The translations under genes were made by a program, and so were the position numbers. A stretch of DNA of 64,000 nucleotides from positions 9,010,951-9,074,950 of the forward strand of contig OX637395.1 of NCBI GenBank assembly GCA_951799425.1, given 5' to 3'. Positions within the stretch are counted from its first letter, which is position 1; every line of letters starts with the position of its first letter. Below, in pieces: positions 47,646 through 58,350 of the stretch. The notes under the pieces are model-generated. The model was not told the origin of the DNA. It saw only the letters and a list, made by a program, of their open reading frames with translations, and searched no databases. This DNA comes from Ilex aquifolium. Lineage: Eukaryota > Streptophyta > Magnoliopsida > Aquifoliales > Aquifoliaceae.

Positions 47646-49526
47646 TGATTAACCCTAATTAATGCAAAATGTAATTAAATTAAAAGGTCAATTGTGTAAT
47701 TAAATAAAGTTAAACTAGTCAAAATAAATCTAATTAGGGTTAATGTGTGAATTAAGGATAATGCATTGAATGTTGTTCTTTTCAGGTTTTTATGCGTCAA
47801 AACGACGGGAGCCAATTATCAAAGCATGGAGAGCAACTTATCAAAGCATAGGGTGTAAATTATTAAAGCTCAAAACAAAGGGAGATCAAAGTGTAAATCA
47901 AGATCTTCTTGATATTTGTAATTAAATATCTTTTAGGATAAATATCTTTTAGGATATTTGTAATTAAATATCTTTTAGGATAAATATCTTTTAGGATATT
48001 TGTAATTAAATATCTTTTAGGATAAATATCTTTTAGGATATTTGTAATTAAATATCTTTTAGGATAAATATCTTTTAGGATATTTGTAATTAAATATATT
48101 TTAGGATAAATATCTTTTAGGATATTTGTAATTTGGATGCCTATAAATACCCCCCTTGGGGGCTTGTAATGGGCATCCTTCTCTTGTTTCATTTTTCTTG
48201 TAAAGAACATTTCTTCCTAGTGGAAAACACTCCAAAGGTCTTGAATCTTTTTCTTGAATCATCTTTCAAGTATTATTGCTTTATTTACTTTCTTGAGTTA
48301 TTGTTTTCTTTTTATTAGATCTTGGTTGTGAATTAAACACCAAGAAGTTATTGTTTTCTTTTATGTTTTAGATCTTGGTTGTGAATTAAACACCAAGAAG
48401 TTATTGTTTTCTTTTATGTTTTAGATCTTGGTTGTGAATTAAACACCAAGAAGTTATTGTTTTCTTTTATGTTTTTATTATATCTTGGTTGTGGATTAAA
48501 CACCAAGAAGTTGTTGTTTTCTTTTTATTAGATCTTGGTTGTGAATTAAACACCAAGAAGTTGTTGTTTTCTTTTATGTATTATCATCTCTTGGTTGTGG
48601 ATTAAACACCAAGTATTTATTGCTTTCTTTTAATTTAAGTATTGTTTTCTTTTACTTCCATTGTTGGAGCTTCCTTCTTCCCCTTAGAGGAGTGAAACTC
48701 TTCCACTTTTCTAGAGCTTTACCAAAGCCGTGAAGGGTGGAACGTGATTCACTCATTCTTTGTCGAAGATCGGCTCCTTGTTTAGCTATTTTACTTTAAA
48801 GCATTTCACTTTTAGTGCTTGAGCATTTTACTTTGTAACACCTTTTGGGGATGAGTACCATTCATCATTCTAGCTTTACCATAGCTATGAAGGGTGAGTA
48901 GTCCTCATTCACTCTTTGGGAAGGGATGATAGATATGTAAAAGATTAATCCGGACATTATGTTTGTGTATCACATTTATGCTTAAATGTTCTATACTCCA
49001 CTTGATTTTTGGGTGATTGAATGCACCTAGCAAAGTAAAGGTACTTTGTATAATCAACGGATCTTTCTATGATAAATGGATGACTCCTACATGGAAAGAT
49101 CCATTGATTCAAGGCAAGTACCCTAACTAACTCTTCATGACAAACTTTCAATGTCCACAATTATTGCACTTCATTCCTATCTTCCGATTAATTTGCCGTT
49201 GACACGGGAGTTAATTGAGTTATAAAGCATAAACATAATGCACCGGATAATCAACTACATATTCTGATTCCCGAACCAAAGAGTGTTTGTTACATTTAAT
49301 CATCTTATATTTTGTCTAGAAAAATACCCATTGGAAAGAATTTTACATTCTATCCAAAACTTCCCACAACTTCAAAATCATAATATTTCCAGTTACAAGT
49401 CTTTCTCACTATTTACTTCAAAGAACACCAACCATAGTTCCCTGAGGATTCGACTCTGGACTCAAACCAGATTATTACTACAACTTGACCGCCTGCACTT
49501 GGGTGTACACATTTCGGATCAAGTCA
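47646..49526 (+). repeat. 5' LTR of element A
   Basis: Begins TGATTAACCC and ends TCAAGTCA. Contains a 42-bp tandem array (about 47913-48133, five copies of 'tatttgtaattaaatatctt...'), then TATAAATA, then a 53-bp tandem array (48317-48612, six copies with the hairpin-capable CTTGGTTGTG...AAACACCAAG). Short frames inside the LTR are not genes. Confidence 0.95.
48142..48149 (+). promoter_or_regulatory. LTR TATA box of element A
   Basis: TATAAATA follows the 42-bp array and precedes a C-run, a good core promoter position at the U3/R border. The same motif is in the 3' LTR at 60345-60352. Confidence 0.7.
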
Positions 49527-49532
49527 AGTTTT

Positions 49533-49550
49533 TGGCGCCGTTGCCGGGGA
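49533..49550 (+). other. Primer-binding site of element A (tRNA-Asp type)
   Basis: TGGCGCCGTTGCCGGGGA six bases after the 5' LTR is the known Athila-type site complementary to the 3' end of tRNA-Asp. Confidence 0.9.
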
Positions 49551-49651
49551 ATCATAAAAGGTGTTTTTTTTAGAAAAAAGTGAAAAAAAAAAAAAAAAAA
49601 AAACCTCTCTTTTTGTTTATATTTTTGCCTTATTGTGAATAATTTTGTTTT

Positions 49652-52600
49652 ATGACTGACACCAATCGCCTCTTTCAAAATTTGCCTGCTGAATCTTCTG
49701 GGTCTGTAAATCAACTTGAACCACTTTCACCCAAATCAGAAGCCGATTCTTGTAACTTCAATATGGCAAATATTGACAGGCAGGGTGAAGATCATGTGAG
49801 AGAGGGGGAAGTACCCAACATTCGAACATTGCGAGATTACTTACATCCCACAAGGAATAGTGTCCCATCTTGTTTTATTTTTCCGGAGAATGCACCCCAC
49901 TTCACTGTGAAGCCGGGGACAGTGCATTTATTGCCCGTGTTTCAGGGATTGGATACAGAAAATCCGTATCTGCATATCAAAGACTTCGAAGAAGTGTGTG
50001 GAACATTTCAAGACAATTCTGAATTGACAAAAATGAAATTGTTTTCTTTCTCTTTGAGGGATAAAGCCAAACAATGGTTACATTCTTTAAAATCTCTTTC
50101 AATCCCTAATTGGCAGGCTCTACAGAATGAATTTTTCAGAAAATTCTTTCCTCTGCACCGCACTAATGCACTCAAAAGACAAATCATGAATTTTTCGATC
50201 AAAGAAGGGGAAACTTTTTATCAAAGCTGGGAGAGATTCAAAGATCTTCTCCAATCTTGTCCACACCATGCTTTTGAAGATTGGACTTTGGTAGGATTTT
50301 TCTATGACTCCTTGCCCACTAGGTTACGACAGTTTGTCGAAATGATGGCTCAAGGAGAGTTCATGGGAAAAAGTCCGGAGGAGGCATTCAATTTTTTTGA
50401 TACCATATCTGACAGTTCTCAAATGTGGGACTCAGCCTCTCCTACCACTGTAGAAGCCAAACCACCTACTTTCCAAGGGGGTAAGTATGTCTTGAGAGAA
50501 GATGATGATCTTAGAGCAAAAATGTCCACTTTGTCTCGAAAGCTTGAAGCTTTAGAGATGAAAAAGGTCCATCAAGTTGATGTTGTCCCTCCCACAGAAC
50601 AAGTGTGTGGGATTTGTGCGCTAACAGGGCATCCTACTGGGGAATGTCCGACCATTCCGGCATTCAAAGAAGTTTTGTTGGAACAAACAAATGCCATTTC
50701 CAATTTCAACAAGCCTTACTCCAACCCATACTCTGAAACATACAATCCAGGGTGGCGGAACCACCCAAATTTCAGTTGGAGAAACACACAACCAACCCCC
50801 ATGAATCAGCAACAAAGTCCACAACAACCACCTCAAGGACCTCCACAATATCCTCATCCACAAGGGCCACCACAACCACCTCAAGGACCTCCACAATATC
50901 CTCCATATCAACCACCACACAAAAGGAACCTTGAAGATACATTGAATCAATTCATGCAAACCCAAATGAGCTATAACAATAGTTCTACTCAGGCTTTTAT
51001 TGATTTCAAGGCCCAGACCACACAATCTTTTGAGGATCTCAAAGGCCACATTCAAAAGCTGACCCAGTCCATGAGCACACATGAGAAGGGAAAATTTCCT
51101 GCCCAACCAAAGCCTCCACAAGGCCAATTTCAGGTGGGAAATCCATCAACTATGGAAACTCCACAAGACCAAGCCAAAACTGTCACCACATTGAGAAGTG
51201 GCAAAAAGATTGACAAGTCCATCAGAAACATGCTGATTCCAGACCCAAAACCAGTCTCAATTCCAGCCAACCCATTAAGTGAGCCAGAACTTGAAAAAAA
51301 AAATGACTGTGATCCCATGATTGAACAAGAACCAGAGCCATCAAGGGAAGAAGAACCCTCGTGTTCTATTCCTGCTCCTTTCCCTCATAGACTCAAGAGC
51401 ATACAGAAAGCAAACAATCAGTCTGAAATTTACGAGCTTTTCAAGCAAGTAAAAATCAACATCCCACTTCTGGATGCAATCCAACAGGTTCCAGCTTATG
51501 CCAAGTTTCTAAAAGACTTGTGCACAGTCAAAAGAAGCCAAAATGTTCAAAAAAGAGCCTTCTTCACAGAACAAGCCAGTGCCCTACTTCAACAAAAAAT
51601 TCCTTCAAAGTGCGAAGATCCAGGATGCCCCACTGTGTCATGTGTCATTGGAAATTTCAAAATTGAGCAAGCATTGTTAGACCTTGGAGCTAGTGTCAAC
51701 TTGCTTCCTTTCTCTGTCTACCAGCAGTTGGGTTTAGGTGAACTGAAACCCACTTGCACCACACTCCAATTGGCAGATAGATCTGTAAAAATTCCTAGGG
51801 GTATTGTTGAAGATGTACTTGTTCAAGTGGATAATTTTGTCTTCCCTGTAGACTTCATTGTTCTAGATACTCATCCAGAAGTTCATTCAGAAACTCCAAT
51901 TCCTGTCATTCTTGGTCGACCTTTTCTAGCAACCTCCAATGCACTAATCAATTGCAGGAATGGTATTATGAAATTGACTTTTGGGGATATGACTCTCGAA
52001 ATGAACGTCTTTGACATTGCAAAACACCCAAGAGAGTACGAGGAGGTAGGAGAAATAAATTTCATTGAGTCATTAATACAAGCACATCTGAATGACTCAT
52101 TCTGTGAGGATCTTAGTGAATCAACTTTGTCAAAATCTGACTCATCTGACTCTCTGGAACAAAACTCCATTGAGTGTCCTACCTTCAATGTGGGGACATG
52201 GGCTCCTAAATTTGAAGAAATTTCATCAAGTGGTACAAAACCACTATCTTCAAGTGACAGGCCACCAAAGCCTGAACTGAAACCGCTCCCATCTGATCTC
52301 AAGTATGCATTTTTAGGTGAGGATAAATCTTACCCAGTGGTAATTTCTTCAAAAATCACAGACTTGCAAGAAGCTCAATTAATTGAAGTTCTTAAAAGTC
52401 ACAAAAGCACCATTGGGTGGACCATCGCTGATTTGAAAGGTATAAGCCCGTTAATTTGTAATCATGCCATATACCTTGAAGAGGACTCAAAACCCTCTCG
52501 TCAAATGCAGCGACGATTGAATCCTCACATGAAAGAGGTTGTGAGACTGGAAGTGCTCAAACTCCTGGATGCAGGGATAATTTTTCCTATCTCCGATAGC

Positions 52601-55252
52601 AAATGGGTTAGTCCAACCCAAGTTGTACCAAAGAAATCTGGAGTCACAGTAGTCAAAAATGATGCAAATGAACTCGTGCCAACACGAGTCGTCACAGGAT
52701 GGCGAATGTGCATTGACTATCGAAAACTCAATCTGGTGACTAGAAAAGACCATTTTCCTCTTCCCTTCCTTGACCAAGTCCTCGAGAGAATAGCAGGCCA
52801 TGAATTTTACTGTTTCCTGGATGGGTATTCCGGATACAATCAAATTGAGATAGCTCTGAATGACCAAGAAAAGACCACATTCACATGTCCATTTGGCACC
52901 TTTGCATTCAAAAGGATGCCATTCGGACTTTGTAACGCTCCTGCAACATTTCAAAGATGTATGCTGAGCTTGTTCAGTGACATGGTCGAAAATTTTTTGG
53001 AAATTTTCATGGATGATTTCTCGGTATATGGTGACTCATTTGATTTGTGTCTAGCTAACCTAGAAAAAGTTTTGATGAGATGCAAAGAGGCAAATCTGGT
53101 GCTTAACTGGGAGAAATGTCATTTCATGGTGAATCAAGGCATTGTCTTGGGTCACATTGTGTCGTCTGAAGGCATGAAAGTTGATAAAGCAAAAATTGAT
53201 TTGATAAGGAATCTTCCTGCTCCTAGGGTTGTAAAGGATGTTCGATCATTCTTAGGTCATGCAGGATTCTACAGAAGGTTCATAAAAGACTTCAGCACCA
53301 TAGCAAAACCTATGTGTCATCTTTTGAGTCAGGATGTCATTTTTGACTGGAATGAAGCGTGCCAAAAATCCTTTGACAAACTCAAAGGCATGTTAATTTC
53401 TGCCCCAATAATGCAACCTCCTGACTGGACTCTACCCTTTGAATTGATGTGTGATGCTAGTGACTATGCTGTAGGTGCTGTTTTGGGACAAAGAAAAGAT
53501 AAGAAGCCACATGTGATTTACTATGCAAGTAAAACTTTAAATGATGCCCAAATGAATTACTCAACAACTGAAAAAGAATTACTTGCTGTAGTATTTGCAT
53601 TGGAAAAATTTCGATCTTATCTGGTTGGTTCTTCTGTTACTGTATTTACTGACCATGCAGCACTGAAATTTTTGCTTACAAAAAAAGATGCCAAACCAAG
53701 GCTCTTGAGATGGATCCTTTTGCTCCAAGAATTTGATTTAGTCATTAAGGACAAAAAGGGTGTGGAAAATGTGGTGGCAGATCATCTGTCAAGATTAACT
53801 TATGAATTTCATGAGGATGGACTGCCAATCAATGAAAAATTCCCCGATGAACAACTATTCAGGATTGATGAAACCCCATGGTACGCTGATATTGCTAATT
53901 TCCTTGCTACCGGAACACTTCCTCCATTTTTCACTCCCATGGACAAAAAGAAGTTTCTGAGGGAGGTCCGCAATTTCTTTTGGGAAGATCCCTACGTATT
54001 CAAGTACTGTAAGGATCAGATCATAAGACGTTGCATCCCCGCTCAGGAAAGTAGACAGGTAATTACATTTTGTCATTCAGAAGCATGCGGTGGTCATTTT
54101 TCATCTCGAAAAACCGCTGCAAAAATCTTGCAGTGTGGATTTTACTGGCCCACACTTTTCCACGATGTCCATGCTTTTTGCGTAACTTGCGATAGATGTC
54201 AAAGGTTGGGAAACATTTCAAAAAGAAACATGATGCCCTTAAACCCAATTTTGGTGATCGAAATTTTTGACTGTTGGGGTATCGATTTTATGGGACCATT
54301 TCCCCCCTCCTTTGGCTATCTATACATTTTAGTAGCCGTAGACTATGTATCCAAATGGGTTGAAGCAATTCCATGCCGAAATAATGATCATCAAACAGTG
54401 ATCAAGTTTTTAAAAGAAAATATTTTATCTCGGTTTGGAATTCCAAAATCCATTATAAGTGATGGGGGTTCTCATTTTTGCAATCGTCCCTTCTGGAATT
54501 TAATGAAAAAATACTTGATTTTTCACAAAATTGCAACCCCTTATCATCCACAGACCAGTGGACAAGCTGAGTTAGCTAATCGGGAGATCAAATTAATTTT
54601 GGAAAAAACGGTGAACCCAGATCGCAAAGATTGGTCATTAAGACTAACTGATGCGCTCTAGGCATACCGAACTGCTTTTAAAACAATTTTGGGCATGTCT
54701 CCCTATCGATTAGTCTATGGAAAGCCATGTCACTTGCCTGTGGAATTGGAACATAGGGCATACTGGGCTATTAAAGCAATGAATTTTGACTTAGACAAGG
54801 CTGGACTGTCACGGAAGCTTCAGATTAATGAATTGGAGGAATTGAGAAATGAAGCATATGAAAATGCTAAGATTGCAAAAACCAGGATGAAAATTTTTCA
54901 TGACAAGAACATAGTGCGAAAATCTTTTGAACCTGATCAAAAGGTTCTACTTTTCAATTCGAGACTTCGCCTATTTCCTGGTAAGTTGAAATCAAGATGG
55001 ACTGGACCATACATTGTTAAAAAGGTATTTGAACATGGGGCAGTGGAAGTGGAGAACCCATCAAACGGTAACATTTTTACCGTCAATGGTCAGAGATTAA
55101 AACCCTTTGTGGAGAATTTTGTCCAAAATGTGGAGACTATTTTTTTAATGGATCCAGAAAGTATCTCCGGATATCACTCCGGAGATTACGCTTGCCGACA
55201 CAAAAAAGGGTCGGGTCAGTCAGACACCCGACACGATGGACTGCCTTTATAA
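49652..55252 (+). CDS. Athila gag-pol polyprotein, one in-frame amber codon
   Basis: One frame of 1866 codons interrupted only by TAG at 54659-54661. Order: gag capsid (about residues 60-270), CCHC knuckle [14 protein letters not shown] (about 319), Pro/Gln-rich linker, aspartic protease [10 protein letters not shown] (about 677), reverse transcriptase with [11 protein letters not shown] and the FMDD active site (about 1119-1122), RNase H ([11 protein letters not shown] ... [10 protein letters not shown]), integrase HHCC zinc domain and D,D,E core ([29 protein letters not shown]), then the C-terminal integrase domain to 55252. The amber sits in the integrase where AYRT follows and Trp is expected. 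No frameshift was seen. A gag start at ATG 49652 fits the leader position after the PBS. With the amber codon the copy is probably not autonomous. Confidence 0.93.
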
Positions 55253-55254
55253 GG
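55246..55254 (+). promoter_or_regulatory. TATA-like motif at start of accessory module 1
   Basis: TTTATAAGG overlaps the stop codon of pol and is followed by a pyrimidine-rich tract that could serve as a leader. The counterpart in module 2 is TTTATTAGG at 56718-56726. Promoter role is inferred from conservation and position. Confidence 0.35.
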
Positions 55255-55414
55255 CTCCCATCGCTTTTTTTTTTTTTTTTTTTTTTCTTTTTTTTCTTTT
55301 CCTCACCACACCTTTACTCTTTTCTTTTCTTTTTCTTCTTCTGCTTCTTCTCTTTTCTTCTTCTTCTCCACTGCATCTGGTCTTCTGTACCACGATCCAA
55401 CCCATAACAGTACC

Positions 55415-55561
55415 ATGTCTGCATTTTTCGATGACCCTATCCTCCTTCTCATGATCTACATTTGTTTGTATTATTTACTTATGGCTGTTCTTCTTCGGGC
55501 CGCACTGATGATCAAGGGTTTTTGTCCCAATGAAAACCCAGACCACCCCAAAGATGCTTAA
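55415..55561 (+). CDS. Small membrane peptide 1 (48 aa) in element A
   Basis: Starts MSAFFDDPILL, has one hydrophobic helix (about residues 9-31), then a basic-to-acidic tail ending NPDHPKDA. The second module encodes a homologue at 56877-57008 sharing the DDP motif, ICLY in the helix and NPD.P near the end. Conservation of these features across diverged DNA is the main evidence that it is coding. A type I or III single-pass topology is inferred. No family recognised. Expression may need splicing or an internal promoter. Confidence 0.6.
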   Translation: MSAFFDDPILLLMIYICLYYLLMAVLLRAALMIKGFCPNENPDHPKDA

Positions 55562-55675
55562 TCTCTGTTTTTTTTTTGGTATAGGTCATCGGCGATTGAA
55601 CAGATCTCCACAGTTAACTGCGTATTCAAGCTCTACAAACCGAAAAACTCGAAACATTGGGGACAATGTTCAGTC

Positions 55676-55689
55676 TAGGTTGGGGGGTG
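55676..55689 (+). other. Internal copy of the polypurine tract
   Basis: The 14 bases taggttggggggtg are identical to the tract directly before the 3' LTR (59835-59848). An internal PPT could prime a second plus strand; role inferred. Confidence 0.6.
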
Positions 55690-55883
55690 AGATCTACAGT
55701 TTACAATAGTTGATCTGCAGTTTACAGTAGTTGATCTGCGCAGGTTGAACCCGTAAAATTTTCTGTAAATTTTTTTTGTTTTTATTGTTGTATCTGTTTA
55801 TATTATGTACCTTGTATTAATGATAATATCTGTGGGTCAGTTTTGATCGTCTTTGTGACTGGAAGACGTAAAAAAACCAGATA

Positions 55884-56315
55884 ATGGGTCATAGAGTATC
55901 AATCATGGATGTAAATCTTTTTTGGTTTAGTCTAGGAGTCCTACGTACTTTTCCATCTGATGTACATACCATGATCATGAGAAAAGCAAGATTAGTAAGG
56001 AAGGCTGAAATCAAAGAAAAACAAGCGAAACCCCTCTGTGGCCGAAGCAGTTATTCTAAACGTCGTCGTGCTACACGACTTGGTGCCTGTAAACAGTGTG
56101 GCAGATACTTTCATGAGAAAAGATACAACAAATGTTCTGAACCAATTTCCGGTCGCGCAACCGATCGATTAAACTGGATAAAACATGGGCTGAGTAAGGA
56201 TTACCCTGATACGCCATGCTATTCCGGTACTGTGCTTAACCGATTTGTGAGAGAGGAAGTTGGGAGAGTTACTAGTTGTCCATTTTACACAGATACGGAG
56301 GGGGAATCGGATTGA
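55884..56315 (+). CDS. Basic zinc-finger protein 1 (143 aa) in element A
   Basis: Not a standard Athila gene. Seen: an N-terminal helix LFWFSLGVLR and FPSDVH, a charged helix (IMRKARLVRKAEIKEKQ), a basic stretch GRSSYSKRRRATRLG, a C-X2-C-X4-H-X6-C finger (C.QCGRYFH......C), then SEPISGRATDRLNWI, GLSKDYPDTP and an acidic end. It is about 70% identical to the ORF at 57548-57973 with no gap over 123 residues from the second Met-Asp, and many codon differences are silent, suggesting selection on protein. The order basic stretch then Cys finger resembles Carla_C4 nucleic-acid-binding proteins of carlaviruses, which can suppress RNA silencing; this link is recollection, not a search. A nucleic-acid-binding role is likely; biological role unknown. 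Confidence 0.75.
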   Translation: MGHRVSIMDVNLFWFSLGVLRTFPSDVHTMIMRKARLVRKAEIKEKQAKPLCGRSSYSKRRRATRLGACKQCGRYFHEKRYNKCSEPISGRATDRLNWIKHGLSKDYPDTPCYSGTVLNRFVREEVGRVTSCPFYTDTEGESD

Positions 56316-56876
56316 CCTCTGTGGAAAAGTGTACTGAGGTTGGGAATGAGAGCTGAAGGTCCGAGTCTGTAAATTTTATTTTATTTTATTTTTTTATGTT
56401 CTGTACAAACTCTTTTGCATATCACTTTCTTTTGTTGTATAATTTTGTTGTTCCTAGTTTCAGATATTGGTGCATGAGTCAAAGCTCAAGTGCGAGGTGT
56501 TCTCTTACCCTACTCATTTTTATTACTATGCACCATTATTGCGTCTGCTGCGATTATTGCGCCTGCCGACACTGCCGAAAGTAAAGTTAGAAAAAAAAAA
56601 GGGGGGGCCTCCCACTGCCTTTCTTCTTCTTTTTTTTCTTTTCTTCTGCCTGCCAGCTCCTGCCGACACTTTCTTATATTAAAAAAAAAAAAAAAAAAAA
56701 AAAATCTGAGGAATGCCTTTATTAGGCCTTCCACCTTTTTCTTTTTCTTCCACCATCACCGGTGTTGGTTCCCCCCTTTTCTCTTTCCCTTATCTTCTTC
56801 TCTTTCTTTTTCTTCTCTTCTTCTTCGTCGTCGTTCTTTCTGTTCTCTGTAAAAACAACTCACCCCCTGTAAATCC

Positions 56877-57008
56877 ATGACCATATACGCCGACGATCCA
56901 GTCTTTTGTTTAATAATTTGTCTTATATGTTTGTATGTGTACCTGGGTGCTCTTTGTGTTCTCACACTTAGGATGAGGAGTTTCCAGAGAAACCCAGATA
57001 TTCCTTGA
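56877..57008 (+). CDS. Small membrane peptide 2 (43 aa) in element A
   Basis: Starts MTIYADDPVF, one hydrophobic Cys-rich helix (about residues 9-30, IICLICLYVYLGALCVLTL), then a basic LRMRSFQR and NPDIP end. Homologous to the peptide at 55415-55561. Too short for most ORF scans. A membrane-anchored partner for the neighbouring zinc-finger protein is possible but unproven. Confidence 0.6.
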   Translation: MTIYADDPVFCLIICLICLYVYLGALCVLTLRMRSFQRNPDIP

Positions 57009-57547
57009 GTTGAGTAATTGTTGTATTTTGTTTGTAGGTTTCGGCAGATGAACAGATCTGTACCTTACAACCTTATCTCCACTAGCCCACTAGTGCTAGT
57101 GTTGTAAGTATTGCTTGTTTGTAATTTCATTTATATATATATTTGAAATTTGATATCTACAGCTTGTGATTCTCATGGCTATTTGTCTTTATAAGATTCC
57201 TTGTGAATTTGCTATGCCCTCCAATGACTATGTTGTAATTGCTGTTACAGTAAGATCTGATAATTTGCCAAATAATCCTCCTCAATCCTATGTATTCTGG
57301 GTTTATTCCTTCTTCGTTAATTTGTTTGTTTTATCCTAAATCTTCTTCCTTCCGCTTGTATTTTGGTATACTTTCTCTAGTTTCGTATTTGTAATTTTAG
57401 TTTTAGATCTGAAAAAAAAAAAAAAAAAAAAAAAATTTATTTTTTTTGGATCGCGTTTTTTTTAGTATTTGTACCTGTATTTCATGATTACATCGGATGC
57501 AGCTTCAACTGTCTTTGTGACTGGCAGACGTTAAAGAACCAGATAGA

Positions 57548-57973
57548 ATGTCTTTAGTCTTAGCAAGCATGGATCCTAAACTTTTTTGGTTTAGTCTAGG
57601 AGTTCTACGCATTTTCCCATCTGATGTGCATGCTGTGATAATGAGAAAAGCAAGGGATGTGAGAAAAATTGAGATCCGAGAGAAACAACAACAACCATTG
57701 TGTGGCAGAAGCAATTTTGCTAAACATCGTCGTTCCAAACGACTGGGTGCTTGTTACCATTGTGGCAGGATATTTCATATGAAAAAACATAATCAGTGTT
57801 CTGAACCAATTTCGGGTCGTGCAACCGATCGATTAAACTGGATAGTGTATGGGCTGAGTAAGGATTATCCTGACACACCATCTTATGCCAGTCCGGGACT
57901 TACAAGTTATGTGCGACAAGAAGTTGGAAGGGTCACTGATAATGACATAGATCCAAGCGATGACTCGGATTAG
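57548..57973 (+). CDS. Basic zinc-finger protein 2 (141 aa) in element A
   Basis: Paralogue of the protein at 55884-56315 with the same start context (seven residues before the aligned Met-Asp), the same C-X2-C-X4-H-X6-C spacing (CYHCGRIFHMKKHNQC), the basic stretch GRSNFAKHRRSKRLG and the SEPISGRATDRLNWI block. The acidic tail DIDPSDDSD differs. It has no stops or frameshifts. Retention of two open diverged copies argues that each is useful to the element. Confidence 0.75.
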   Translation: MSLVLASMDPKLFWFSLGVLRIFPSDVHAVIMRKARDVRKIEIREKQQQPLCGRSNFAKHRRSKRLGACYHCGRIFHMKKHNQCSEPISGRATDRLNWIVYGLSKDYPDTPSYASPGLTSYVRQEVGRVTDNDIDPSDDSD

Positions 57974-58086
57974 ATTTTGACTATAAAAACAAAGCTGTGG
58001 AAAAATGTGTTTTGGAATGAAGGTTAAGGGTCTGAACTCTTTTGTAAAATATTTTTGTACAAAGTCTGGTTGTTGAAATAAAAATA

Positions 58087-58350
58087 TGGGCCGAGTAAGG
58101 AACGTCCCGAACTACCAACTAACAGTGTAGGTAGGGATTTGATCCTGAGACGCCATAAATTTCCAAGTTCAATTTGTGCATTTTATCTTCTTTCAATTCT
58201 CATAGATAAATGAGTATGTGGGCGGAGTAAGGAATGTCCTAAAATGCCAACCTGTAGTGTGGGTAGGGACTTATCCTGAGACGCCATAGTTTTTCAAGTT
58301 TAATTGGTGCATCTAGTCTTCTTTCAATTTTCATAGATAAATGAGTATGT
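58087..58350 (+). repeat. Two 132-bp repeats resembling zinc-finger ORF remnants
   Basis: Copies start 'tgggccgagtaaggaacg' (58087) and 'tgggcggagtaaggaatg' (58219). They resemble the DNA coding for GLSKDYPDTP in the two ORFs ('gggctgagtaaggatta', 'cctgatacgcca'). They may be leftovers of further module copies. Confidence 0.5.

Larger units (their letters stand above)
55236..56700 (+). other. Accessory module 1 of element A
   Basis: Begins with 'gactgcctttataaggc', then a long T/CT-rich tract (55265-55380), a small membrane ORF (55415-55561), a pyrimidine tract with AG and the motif 'gaacagatct' (55585-55612), a non-coding stretch, the motif 'gtctttgtgactgg.agacgt' (55849) and the zinc-finger ORF (55884-56315). 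The same order repeats in module 2 (56701-58020), with an offset of 1464-1664 bp for the aligned landmarks. Confidence 0.75.
56701..58020 (+). other. Accessory module 2 of element A
   Basis: Second copy of the module: 'gaatgcctttattaggcc', CT-rich leader (56728-56830), membrane ORF (56877-57008), pyrimidine tract and AG with 'gatgaacagatct' (57020-57055), 'gtctttgtgactggcagacgt' (57511) and the zinc-finger ORF (57548-57973). Non-coding parts have diverged far more than the coding parts. Confidence 0.75.

Noticed and set aside
47863..48210. Repeat-containing minus-strand frame in both LTRs
   Set aside because: Translation of the 42-bp LTR array; identical in both LTRs because the LTRs are identical.
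47913..48612. CRISPR-like regular spacing of repeats
   Set aside because: The units are contiguous tandem repeats without unique spacers, in a plant LTR.
50621..51127. Trp-rich minus-strand frame opposite gag-pol
   Set aside because: Shadow of the Pro/Gln-rich gag linker.
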